Assembly (NCBI GenBank): GCA_964439935.1
Contig: CAYTPW010000001.1
Coordinates: 248,001-312,000 of the forward strand
DNA length: 64,000 nucleotides
Direction: 5' to 3'
From: JABMQW01 sp964439935
GTDB taxonomy: Bacteria; Fidelibacterota; Marinisomatia; Marinisomatales; TCS56
Made by a program: the position numbers and the translations under genes. Positions 43,928-52,318 of the stretch are shown here, one piece after another. A model generated the notes under the pieces. The model saw nothing but the letters and a program-made list of their open reading frames with translations. It had not been told where the DNA came from and did not search any database. Each line of letters begins with the position of its first letter. Position 1 is the first letter of the stretch.

Positions 43928-44864
43928 CTCCGCCTCCTTCCACCGTCAGCATCCGGAAGATATCTTCCAGCTGAGCCCTGGAAGCGCTCATCTCCAGCAG
44001 GGTCCATTTGGATTTGACCGCATGCTTGAAAATGGCTTCCCGGGGATCGGCATCCTTCCCGTATTCCAGATCGAGTGTGGTGCAGTCGCCTTCCTTCACT
44101 GAACTGATGATCTTGGCTTCCGGTGCCGCATCCGGCAGGCTTTTCAAACTGGCTGCGGTCGTATTCTTTGCCACCAGTGTCAGCCGGGTCTGCCCCCGGA
44201 AGCTGGCCATTAATTCCTGGCTGGTTCCATTGGCGATGATTTTTCCTTCGTGGATGATTGCGATCCGGTCCACTGTTGCTTCAATCTCCTGGAGGATGTG
44301 ACTGGAAATGATGACCAGTTTTTCCTTGCCCAGTTCTTTGATCAATTCACGGATTTCAACGATCTGATTCGGATCCAGGCCACTGACCGGCTCGTCCATG
44401 ATTAAAATTTGTGGATCATGGAGAATGGCAGTGGCCAGACCGATCCGCTGGCGGTAACCTTTGGAGCATTCTGCCACAGTTCTATGCAGTATCCCCGATA
44501 GGCCGCATTGTTCTATCACCTTGGTTAAGGCATTGCGGAATTTTTTACCTTCGATCTCGCGAATCTGGGCGGTGAATTCCAGTAAATCGAATACTCGCAT
44601 ATCCAGGTAGAGCGGATTCAATTCGGCCAGATATCCGATCTGCTTGCGGATTTCCAGGGAATGTTCGGCAATATTCAGATCATTTACATAAACATTTCCC
44701 GCGGTTGGTGAGAGATAGCCGGTGATAATCTTAAGGGTCGTGGTCTTACCGGCGCCATTGGCACCGAGAAAGCCCAGGATTTCACCATCTTTAACTTCGA
44801 AATTGATTGAGCGCACAGCTTTAACGTCGCCGTAATGCTTAACCAGGTTTTCCACACGAATCAC
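43920..44864 (-). CDS. gldA: GldA-like ABC transporter ATPase
   Basis: 314 aa. Walker A LGANGAGKTTTLK near residue 36, Q-loop region AELNPLYLDMRVFDLL, signature CSKGYRQRIGLATA, Walker B ILIMDEPVSGLDP and H-loop SSHIL are all intact. A C-terminal extension of about 80 residues (TRLTLVAKNTTAAS...LLEMSASRAQLEDIFRMLTVE) is the domain seen in GldA-like and gliding/antibiotic ABC-2 ATPases. First gene of the minus-strand operon, read from a divergent promoter region shared with the transglutaminase gene. Confidence 0.88.
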   Translation of the reverse strand: MIRVENLVKHYGDVKAVRSINFEVKDGEILGFLGANGAGKTTTLKIITGYLSPTAGNVYVNDLNIAEHSLEIRKQIGYLAELNPLYLDMRVFDLLEFTAQIREIEGKKFRNALTKVIEQCGLSGILHRTVAECSKGYRQRIGLATAILHDPQILIMDEPVSGLDPNQIVEIRELIKELGKEKLVIISSHILQEIEATVDRIAIIHEGKIIANGTSQELMASFRGQTRLTLVAKNTTAASLKSLPDAAPEAKIISSVKEGDCTTLDLEYGKDADPREAIFKHAVKSKWTLLEMSASRAQLEDIFRMLTVEGGGDA

Positions 44865-45121
44865 TTCAATAGCTCCCTTTGTTGTATATGTATTTGATGT
44901 TATTGATTAAAATTTCGAAAAATTACAGATGCGAATTTTACAGTTTCTGTTGTTAGTTGGCAACTTAGATTTTCTCTACTCATTTTTATCAATGTGGATC
45001 AGTCGATTTAGTTCCCGGTAAAAAAGATAGTACTATCCTGTATTGAAATCAGAATTAATCGTTCGACTGTGAATACCTGAAATATAGGCTTAGATTCCCC
45101 GCTAATTCTACCGCTAGAAAT

Positions 45122-46558
45122 GTGACTCGTTATCGCAAATCATATCTTTTTCTACTTCTGGGTCTGTGGATCGTTTTAATCGGTCAACTGCTCCGGCAAT
45201 TCTATTTTGCCCAGTCGGGGCAAACCGTTTACCTCTCACTGGCCACCGGTCTACAGGAATTACCCAGTGAAATGGAATGGATGAATATCCTGCTGAATGG
45301 AAAGAAGATCGGCTATTCCTACACCTCGATCCGTAATGATTTACCACGCGGCTACGTTATTGAAAGCATGATTGATTTCAATACCATCATCGCCGGTACA
45401 GCGGTTCAGGTGATGACTTCCTCGTTAGCGGAAGTGGATACGAATTTCCATTATCGCAATTTTAACTGGAAAGTACGGTCAGGATTGTATAATACCCAGC
45501 TCAAAGGAGAGATCATTGCCGGAACCGCCTATATCCAACGAATTGAATCCGGTGATACAATGCACCTGGAGTACCCGGTTCCCCAGGCAATTTATCCATC
45601 CCAGGCGGTTAAACATTTACTGGCCCAGCGGGGAATTGAAAATGGCGAACAATTAATCTTACCGGTCTTCGAACCAATGTCCCAGGAAACGATCGATCTG
45701 GTGATCACGCATGAGGGATCGGCTGATTTGACCATCGATAGCGTAACCCATCGCTTGAACCAGATCAAGATCATGTATAATGATTTACCAACCTTCCTGT
45801 GGTTGGACGATAACGGTATTACCTATCGGGAGGAAGGAATGCTGGGGCTGGTACTGGATCGTACCACGGTCGAGGGTGCCCTGGAAGATAATGTCGGTTT
45901 TTCTGAGTTTGATCTGGTGGACTTCTATGCCGTACCGGTGGTAGGGGTGCTTAATAATCCACGGCAGATTAACGAACTGATCCTGGAAATTCAGGGTCTG
46001 CCGGAGCAATCGGTTGATGATTCAACCGGTTTGTTGGTCCGGCTGTCTACTGAACCGGAGCTGAACGCTAAAATTGATATTACTCCCTATCTGTCTGCCA
46101 ATGTGCTGATCCAATCCCGGAACGACCGGATCGTGAATCTGGCACGGCAGTTGGTGGGAGGCACAACCGACAAAAATCTCCAGGTCAAGCTGCTGGTTGA
46201 CTGGGTGTATGGCTACCTTCACAAAGTACCGGTTGCTAACCTGGCTTCAGCGGTTGAGATTTTAAACCAGGGAGTAGGGGATTGCAGCGAGCATACAACC
46301 CTGTTCACTTCTTTGGCTCGCAGCCTGGAATTGCCAACGCGGATTAATATGGGGCTGGTATATCTAAATGGCCGTTTTCTGTACCATGCCTGGCCTTCTG
46401 TACTAATCGATCAGCATTGGCTGACTGTCGATCCGACTTTTGGCCAGTTACCGGCTGATGCCACCCATCTGCCGTTGCTTGAAGGTGATTTCACGAACCT
46501 GGCCGAATTATTACCGATCCTGGGCCAGATAAAAATTATAATCAGGGAATACAAATAA
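45122..46558 (+). CDS. Membrane-anchored transglutaminase-like protein
   Basis: 478 aa with a GTG start. N-terminal transmembrane anchor (LFLLLGLWIVLIGQLLRQFYFA), an unassigned beta-rich region of about 300 residues (WMNILLNGKKIGYSYTSIRN), then a transglutaminase-like domain. Catalytic triad: Cys in GVGDCSEHTTLF (about residue 388), His in FLYHAWPSV (about 421) and Asp in LTVDPTFGQ (about 437). Such domains act as proteases or cross-linking enzymes; the exact reaction is not readable. It is followed after 22 nt by ABC ATPase and permease genes, a recurrent grouping in bacteria, and may process or accompany the transported substrate. Confidence 0.83.
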   Translation: MTRYRKSYLFLLLGLWIVLIGQLLRQFYFAQSGQTVYLSLATGLQELPSEMEWMNILLNGKKIGYSYTSIRNDLPRGYVIESMIDFNTIIAGTAVQVMTSSLAEVDTNFHYRNFNWKVRSGLYNTQLKGEIIAGTAYIQRIESGDTMHLEYPVPQAIYPSQAVKHLLAQRGIENGEQLILPVFEPMSQETIDLVITHEGSADLTIDSVTHRLNQIKIMYNDLPTFLWLDDNGITYREEGMLGLVLDRTTVEGALEDNVGFSEFDLVDFYAVPVVGVLNNPRQINELILEIQGLPEQSVDDSTGLLVRLSTEPELNAKIDITPYLSANVLIQSRNDRIVNLARQLVGGTTDKNLQVKLLVDWVYGYLHKVPVANLASAVEILNQGVGDCSEHTTLFTSLARSLELPTRINMGLVYLNGRFLYHAWPSVLIDQHWLTVDPTFGQLPADATHLPLLEGDFTNLAELLPILGQIKIIIREYK

Positions 46559-46580
46559 TTAAATAAGTGAATTTGTTAAA

Positions 46581-47315
46581 ATGATACGAATCGAGCAATT
46601 ATCTAAATCCTACGACAAAACGGTTGCTGTAGATCAGCTGACCATTGACATTCCGGCCGGACAGCTGTTTGGCTTTCTGGGACCGAACGGCGCCGGTAAG
46701 ACAACCACCCTGAAAATGGCAGCCGGTCTGCTGCGTCCCGATACCGGTCGGGTCAGGATTGATGGGATCGACATTCAACTGGAGCCGGAAAAAGCGAAGC
46801 TGAATATTGGTTATATCCCTGATACACCATATCTGTACGATAAATTGACCGGCTATGAATTTCTGCAGTTTATCGGGATGTTGTACGATAATTCTGATGC
46901 TGAATTACAGGCGGGAATTGAGCAGTACCAGCAGATTTTCGGATTCGCGGACTGGATCAACGACCGGGTTGAAACCTATTCCCACGGTATGCGCCAGAAA
47001 GTGGTTTTTACCTCTGCTTTTATTCATAATCCCCGGGTGCTGATCGTTGATGAGCCGATGGTGGGACTCGATCCGGGCAGCATTCGCATGGTGAAGGAAT
47101 TACTGGTTGAAAAATGTCGTGCCGGTATGACTGTGTTCATGTCGACCCACACCTTGGAAATAGCCCAGGAGATCTGTCAGCGGGTTGGAATTATCAATCG
47201 TGGTGAGCTGATTGCCACCGGTTCAGTAGACGATCTGCGTCAGGCAGCGGACAGTGATGGAAATTTAGAGGAAGTTTTCCTGACATTAGTATCCGAGGAA
47301 AACGAAGAGCAGTAA
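46581..47315 (+). CDS. ABC transporter ATP-binding protein
   Basis: 244 aa. Walker A GPNGAGKTTTLK, Q-loop IPDTPYLYDKLTG, signature YSHGMRQKV, Walker B VLIVDEPMVGLDP and H-loop STHTLE are intact. The short form without extension resembles CcmA/YhaQ-type ABC-2 ATPases. Stop and start codons of this gene and the permease are 1 nt apart, so they form one transporter. Substrate unknown. Confidence 0.9.
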   Translation: MIRIEQLSKSYDKTVAVDQLTIDIPAGQLFGFLGPNGAGKTTTLKMAAGLLRPDTGRVRIDGIDIQLEPEKAKLNIGYIPDTPYLYDKLTGYEFLQFIGMLYDNSDAELQAGIEQYQQIFGFADWINDRVETYSHGMRQKVVFTSAFIHNPRVLIVDEPMVGLDPGSIRMVKELLVEKCRAGMTVFMSTHTLEIAQEICQRVGIINRGELIATGSVDDLRQAADSDGNLEEVFLTLVSEENEEQ

Positions 47316-47316
47316 T

Positions 47317-48996
47317 ATGTCACACCGTTTATTCCGGACCTATTTCAGGCTGCGCTGGAAAATAATTAAAAACTCGATCGGAGCGCAATCCTGGCGGCGC
47401 TGGACCGAAATATCAGTTTCGCTGGTAATCCTGCTGGGCGTCGAATGGGGTGGTTTTCTGCTTTTCCACAAAGCATTCGGCTTTCTGAATGCGCAGGGTG
47501 AGATCGGTCAGATCATACTCGACCGCTTATTCTATATGGGCTGGTCGGTGATCTTTCTGCTGCTGATAATTTCGAATATAATAACCGCGTTTTCCACCCT
47601 TTACCGGTCGCCGGAAGTTAGATTCCTGTTGACAACCCGTTTGGCTTATACCGATATCTTCAAATTGAAATATATTGACAACGTGGTTTTCAGCTCTTGG
47701 GCGATCGCAATCCTGGGACTGCCGCTGATCCTGGCTTATGGTGCGATCCGCGGCATCAGTGGTTTAGCGCTGCTTTTAATATCGATTATCGGGCTGTTGC
47801 CGATGATGTTGATCGCCGGTGCCCTGGCCCTGATCCTGACGGTAATGCTGGTACGCCTGTCGGCCTATATCAAATTGAGAACCAGTTTCATACTGGTGGG
47901 ATTCCTGTTGCTCGGACTGGCCCTGCTCTACCGCCAGTTTAACCAGGCAGAGATGGTCGTCGCCGGCGATGTTTCCAATCTGCGCTACCTCGGTCGTTAT
48001 CTGGGTAATTTAAGCCGGATTCCATTCCCGGTGGCTCCCAGCTACTGGTTCAGCGAACAGTTCCGGACGATAATCGAAGGGGACCTGACCGGACTGGCAT
48101 TTTACAGCGGTTTATTACTGACCACAACGCTGGTGCTGCGGGAGGCCATGCTGGGCCTGGCTGGGCGGTTCTATTACCAGGGCTGGCAGCTGATCCATTC
48201 GCACCGGCGAATCATCACTTCCCGAAATAAACCAGGAACAATACTATTTATTACCCGGAAATGGGGAAAATCAGGCAGTCAGGCTCTGTATATCAAGGAC
48301 CTGGCCCAGTTTATCCGCACCCCCCAGCAGTGGATCCAGTTTCTGATGTTTCTGCTGATGATAATGATCTATATCGTCAACCTTTCCCGGATTCAATATA
48401 ATCTCCAGACTGCTGACGAATTCTGGCACCGCCTGGTGTTTATCCTAAATTTCGGCTTCAGTGGTTTTATCCTGGCCAGCCTGATAACCCGATTTGTATT
48501 TCCCCTGATCAGTATCGAAGGGCAGAATCGCTGGGTACTGTTGTCGGCTCCGGTGTCGGTGGGGCAGATACTGCGCCAGAAATTCTGGCTGTCGGTGAGT
48601 ATTTTCTTTATCCTGGCTGAGGGAGTAGCATTGATATCGGGATTATTGCTGGATCAAAATAGTACCTTGATTCTGATCTCGTCCCTGATGCTGCTGATGA
48701 TGAGCGTCACCCTGACCAGCCTGTCGCTGGGGCTGGGGGCAATTTTCCCCCAGTATCATGAGACCAACCCGATGCGAATCGTGTCCGGTCTGGGCGGAAT
48801 TATTGCAATCCTGATGAGTTTGTTCTACCTGGGATTGATGGTGCTGGCCATGTTTGGATTGCTCGGTTTTTATCTGAGTGGTAATTATAATCTGTTGTTC
48901 TGGGGTCTGGTAGCCACAATTGTGGTCGCCAACGTTGTTGTTAATTACCTGCCTCTGCGCTGGGGGTACCGGTCGCTGTTACGCAGTTTCTATTGA
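47317..48996 (+). CDS. Large ABC transporter permease
   Basis: 559 aa with about 12 hydrophobic segments, for example WSVIFLLLIISNIITAFS, LALLLISIIGLLPMMLIAG and ILISSLMLLMMSVTLTSLSL. It matches the long two-half ABC-2-type permeases that pair with a single ATPase gene. The motif FSTLYRSPEVRFLLTTRLAYTDIFKLKY in the first cytoplasmic stretch is typical of these predicted exporters. Follows its ATPase gene directly. Substrate not known. Confidence 0.8.
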   Translation: MSHRLFRTYFRLRWKIIKNSIGAQSWRRWTEISVSLVILLGVEWGGFLLFHKAFGFLNAQGEIGQIILDRLFYMGWSVIFLLLIISNIITAFSTLYRSPEVRFLLTTRLAYTDIFKLKYIDNVVFSSWAIAILGLPLILAYGAIRGISGLALLLISIIGLLPMMLIAGALALILTVMLVRLSAYIKLRTSFILVGFLLLGLALLYRQFNQAEMVVAGDVSNLRYLGRYLGNLSRIPFPVAPSYWFSEQFRTIIEGDLTGLAFYSGLLLTTTLVLREAMLGLAGRFYYQGWQLIHSHRRIITSRNKPGTILFITRKWGKSGSQALYIKDLAQFIRTPQQWIQFLMFLLMIMIYIVNLSRIQYNLQTADEFWHRLVFILNFGFSGFILASLITRFVFPLISIEGQNRWVLLSAPVSVGQILRQKFWLSVSIFFILAEGVALISGLLLDQNSTLILISSLMLLMMSVTLTSLSLGLGAIFPQYHETNPMRIVSGLGGIIAILMSLFYLGLMVLAMFGLLGFYLSGNYNLLFWGLVATIVVANVVVNYLPLRWGYRSLLRSFY

Positions 48997-49139
48997 TTGG
49001 CTTGAATTATGGCTAAATAAATACTGTATGGAACCTTTCAGGTTTTAGAAAATACCTGGAATATTGCTGTTTGCATTTTAGCTATCTTTTGAGTTTTCGG
49101 AACAATATCCTTTGTACTGTGTAGAAATCCACTCGTATC

Positions 49140-49157
49140 TTACCGACCGGTAAGTAA
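49140..49157. promoter_or_regulatory. TetR-type operator in front of the efflux operon
   Basis: TTAC-CG-ACCGGT-AA-GTAA is an 18-bp dyad with a perfect ACCGGT core and matching TTAC/GTAA arms. It ends 9 nt before the regulator ATG, so a bound dimer would block transcription or translation start of the operon. Assignment to the adjacent TetR protein is inferred from position. Confidence 0.7.
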
Positions 49158-49166
49158 GTTGGAATT

Positions 49167-49757
49167 ATGGAAAAGAAATTAAATAACAAAAAGATCATTT
49201 TCCGGGAAGCGGCCCGGCTCTTTTCAGAAAAGGGTTATGAACGGACTTCGATGCGGGCGATTGCCGAAGCGGCGGGTGTTTCTAAACCGGCGATCTATTA
49301 TTATTTTCCGAACAAAGATGCATTATTTGAGGAGATGCTGGCAGCAGCCCAGGAGCAAATTCAGGAAACGCTGGAAAAGATCCAGAGTTCTACTTTGGGA
49401 ACCATAGAGAAGTTGACTGATATAGCGGTCAGCCGGTTTGCCATGTATCAGGAACATCCGGAGTTGTCCAAATTTCTAACCGACATGGCGGTTTGGAATA
49501 TCAAGAAAAAAATAATGCTGAACTTTTTAAAAAAACACCAGGGATTCCACACCGTTGTATCGGATATTATGACGGAGGGTATTGAACCCGGTCTGTTTCG
49601 ATCGGATCTTGATCCCGCCGTGGCAGCAACAATGTTTCTGGGTGGGTTGAATATGTATATGGTGACCCATATTAAAACAGGTGAAGGTGAAATGACCCCC
49701 GCCAAAGCACGGGAATTTGTGACAATTATTATTGATGGCATTAAATCCGGTCAATGA
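49167..49757 (+). CDS. TetR/AcrR-family transcriptional regulator
   Basis: 196 aa. N-terminal helix-turn-helix: AARLFSEKGYERTSMRAIAEAAGVSKPAIYYYFPNK, residues about 12-48. The C-terminal ligand domain (TLGTIEKLTDIAVSRFAMYQEHPELSKF...GLNMYMVTHIKTG) is of the AcrR type. First gene of an operon with TolC, periplasmic adaptor and RND pump; the ATGA overlap with the TolC gene points to coupled expression. Probably a drug- or lipid-responsive repressor, acting at the dyad just upstream. Ligand unknown. Confidence 0.9.
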   Translation: MEKKLNNKKIIFREAARLFSEKGYERTSMRAIAEAAGVSKPAIYYYFPNKDALFEEMLAAAQEQIQETLEKIQSSTLGTIEKLTDIAVSRFAMYQEHPELSKFLTDMAVWNIKKKIMLNFLKKHQGFHTVVSDIMTEGIEPGLFRSDLDPAVAATMFLGGLNMYMVTHIKTGEGEMTPAKAREFVTIIIDGIKSGQ

Positions 49758-51160
49758 TGAGTACTAACAATTTCGGAGTTAATCGATTTATGCAAAAAAA
49801 TAGAATTATGCTATTCTTAATTGTATTATTGGCCGGCACAATTTTCCTGCCCGCTCAAGTCCTGGAGCTGACGCTGGACAAAGCCCGGGAGCTGGCTCTA
49901 ACTAATAATCCCCAGATCAAGCTGGCCAGCGAAGCGGTAAAAAAATCGGATGCCCGGGTGATTGAAGCACGGTCCGGTTTACTGCCGACCTTCAACGCAT
50001 TTTCGAGTTATCAGCGGGCCTGGGATCTGCAAACCAGTGTGATTCCCAATTTTCTGAAGGATACATTCGTACAGATGAATGTGCCCGGTGCCGATGACCT
50101 GCCGGACAATCTGGAGATGGCATTCGGTTTGGAAAACACATTATTATACGGATTTCAGTTTTCACAGCCGATCTATGTTGGCGGTGCCGTCTGGAACGGC
50201 TACCAGATATCCCAAAGTGCCCGGAATATTACCAAATCACAATTGCAGACCACCCGCCAGGCGATCCTCATGGAAGTGACTAACGCTTTCAATGGTGTTT
50301 TATTCGCCCGTTCGGTCATGGGTGTGATGCAGCAGAGCGTGGCCGCGGCTGAGCAGAATCTGGAGCAGGTCCGAAAATTCCGAGCCACCGGTAAAGCGTC
50401 CGATTTTGATGTTCTTCGGGCAGAAGTGCAATTAGCGAATTATATGCCACAACTGGTTTCAGCCGAGAATGGTGCCCATCTGGCGGTATCGAACCTGCTG
50501 CGTTTGATAGGACTGGGGAATGATGATCTGGTTATTATCTCAGAGGAATTGACCTATGTTCCCAGCGAGCATTCCGATCAGGATTTCCAGAATCTGGTAC
50601 AACTGGCTCTGGAAATCCGCCCGGAGGTAGCCATGCTGGTAGAACAGCGCACAATTGCCCAGAAACAATTATCACTGGCGCGGGCTTCGCTGATGCCCAG
50701 CCTGGTTTTCGGGACATCCTACCAGTATCAGGGCCAGCGTGCTGACCTTGATTTCACTGGTGATGATTTTTACAAATCTTTCAATTCATCCCTGTCATTG
50801 AGCGTTCCCATTTTCAGCGGGCTGGGTAACAATGCCCGGATTCAGCAGGCAAAAATTGGAATGAATGAAACAGTCTATCAGGAAGAAGCGCTGATCCAGG
50901 GTATCAAACTGGAGGTGGAAGGTGCCTTTTACACGATGAAGGAGGCCGAGCAGAATGTGGCCACCCAATCCAAGGTAATTGCTTCTGCGGAAGAGGCCCT
51001 GCGCCTGGTTAATTTGCGCTACGCCGAGGGCGCCAGTACTCAATTGGAAGTTATGAATGCCGAAGTCGCTCTGAACCAGGCCCGGCTGAATTATCAGCGC
51101 ACCTTATTTGAATATAATACGGCTCTGACCGCCCTAAAAAAAGCATTGAATCAGTTGTAG
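49754..51160 (+). CDS. TolC-family outer-membrane efflux protein
   Basis: 468 aa; ATG 49754 overlaps the regulator stop codon, and ATG 49790 would leave a shorter signal peptide. Either way the signal ends LPA, then QVLELTLDKARELALTNNPQIKLA, the usual TolC opening. Two internal repeats each contain long coiled-coil helices (RSVMGVMQQSVAAAEQNLEQVRKF; NVATQSKVIASAEEALRLVNLRYAEGASTQLEV). Forms the outer-membrane duct of the tripartite pump encoded by the following two genes. Confidence 0.9.
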   Translation: MMSTNNFGVNRFMQKNRIMLFLIVLLAGTIFLPAQVLELTLDKARELALTNNPQIKLASEAVKKSDARVIEARSGLLPTFNAFSSYQRAWDLQTSVIPNFLKDTFVQMNVPGADDLPDNLEMAFGLENTLLYGFQFSQPIYVGGAVWNGYQISQSARNITKSQLQTTRQAILMEVTNAFNGVLFARSVMGVMQQSVAAAEQNLEQVRKFRATGKASDFDVLRAEVQLANYMPQLVSAENGAHLAVSNLLRLIGLGNDDLVIISEELTYVPSEHSDQDFQNLVQLALEIRPEVAMLVEQRTIAQKQLSLARASLMPSLVFGTSYQYQGQRADLDFTGDDFYKSFNSSLSLSVPIFSGLGNNARIQQAKIGMNETVYQEEALIQGIKLEVEGAFYTMKEAEQNVATQSKVIASAEEALRLVNLRYAEGASTQLEVMNAEVALNQARLNYQRTLFEYNTALTALKKALNQL

Positions 51161-51169
51161 GAGAAACTA

Positions 51170-52297
51170 ATGAAACGTATTCTTACGATCAGTATTTTTA
51201 TCAGCATGGCACTCGGCCTGTGGGGCTGCGGCCAAAAAGAAACTGTCCAGGAAGAGGAGATCATCCGCGTGCCGGTGGAGTTGTCCACTGTGGAGCGGGG
51301 TGGGATTGAAAGCACAATCCAGTTTTTCGGTAACGTAGCTGCTGACCAGGAAATTCGGGTGTATTCCATGATCCCCAATCAAATTCTTGCTATCAAAGTC
51401 GATGTTGGCGATACAGTTCAGGCCGGTGATTTATTAGCTCAGATCGATACCGAGAAAATCCATCAGGCCGTTAGTCAGGCCGAAGCGGGTCTGGAATCAG
51501 CCCAGGCTCAATTCATATCAGTCGACGCAGAATTTAAGAGAATTAAGAAACTCTATGAAGACAGCGCTCTCAGCCAGTCCCAGTATGAGGCAGTAAAAGC
51601 CCAGCGCGATGCCGCCCGTTCAGGCGTCAAACAAGTCAAGGCAGCTCTTTCCGTTGCCAAAAGCCAGCTTGCTGATACGAGGATCACAGCGCCGATTTCC
51701 GGTATCGTTTCGGAACGGAATTTTGAGGTAGGCGATATGGCGCCCCCGCAAATCCCCTTGTTCAATGTCGTCAAAATGGATCCGGTCCTGGTCCAGGTTA
51801 ACATAATTGAACGGCATATCGATATTGTAAAACCCGGCCAATCGGCCTGGATCACCGTTTCCGGTTACCCGGATACAGTATTCCAGGGCTTGATAACACG
51901 AGTCAATCCGACCCTGAATCCCATGACCCGCACCGCCAAAGCTGAAATCGAAGTATCCAACGCCGATCTGCTGCTGCGCCCGGGAATGTTCGCCGATGTA
52001 AGTGTTGTTATTGAAGAAAAAACAGCCGTTCCGGTCATTCCCAAATACGCAATCATCGAGCGAACCTCACTGAATTATGAGGAAGGCCAGTTGACCACCA
52101 ATAAAGTAAAAATTAATCGTCATGTTTTTGTGGTTGAAGACAGTGTGGCTCTCAGGCGGGATATCAGTATCGGCATCGAGGATCGAATTAATGTGGAAAT
52201 TGTCAGCGGTCTGCAGGGCGGTGAACAAATTGTGGTCATCGGCCAGCATAATTTATCTGACTCGAGCCAGGTCGCGATAATCAGGGAATCGGAATAG
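51170..52297 (+). CDS. RND efflux periplasmic adaptor (membrane fusion) lipoprotein
   Basis: 375 aa. N-terminal lipobox ALGLWGC, then the lipoyl half-motif VRVYSMIPNQILAIKVDVGDTVQAGDLLAQID, a coiled-coil hairpin (AVSQAEAGLESAQAQFISV...EDSALSQSQYEAVKAQRDAA), the second lipoyl half with ADTRITAPISGIVSERNFEVGD, and a beta-barrel with LRPGMFADVSV. Links the inner-membrane RND pump to TolC. AGGAG precedes the ATG, and the gene is 9 nt after the TolC stop codon. Confidence 0.92.
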   Translation: MKRILTISIFISMALGLWGCGQKETVQEEEIIRVPVELSTVERGGIESTIQFFGNVAADQEIRVYSMIPNQILAIKVDVGDTVQAGDLLAQIDTEKIHQAVSQAEAGLESAQAQFISVDAEFKRIKKLYEDSALSQSQYEAVKAQRDAARSGVKQVKAALSVAKSQLADTRITAPISGIVSERNFEVGDMAPPQIPLFNVVKMDPVLVQVNIIERHIDIVKPGQSAWITVSGYPDTVFQGLITRVNPTLNPMTRTAKAEIEVSNADLLLRPGMFADVSVVIEEKTAVPVIPKYAIIERTSLNYEEGQLTTNKVKINRHVFVVEDSVALRRDISIGIEDRINVEIVSGLQGGEQIVVIGQHNLSDSSQVAIIRESE

Positions 52298-52318
52298 CAA
52301 GCGGATGAGGATGTCAAT

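Noticed and set aside
41708..44864. Gliding motility operon
   Set aside because: GldA/F/G-like genes and sprA occur, but no gldJ, K, L, M, N or adhesin gene is seen; these families also exist in non-gliding bacteria, so motility is not claimed.
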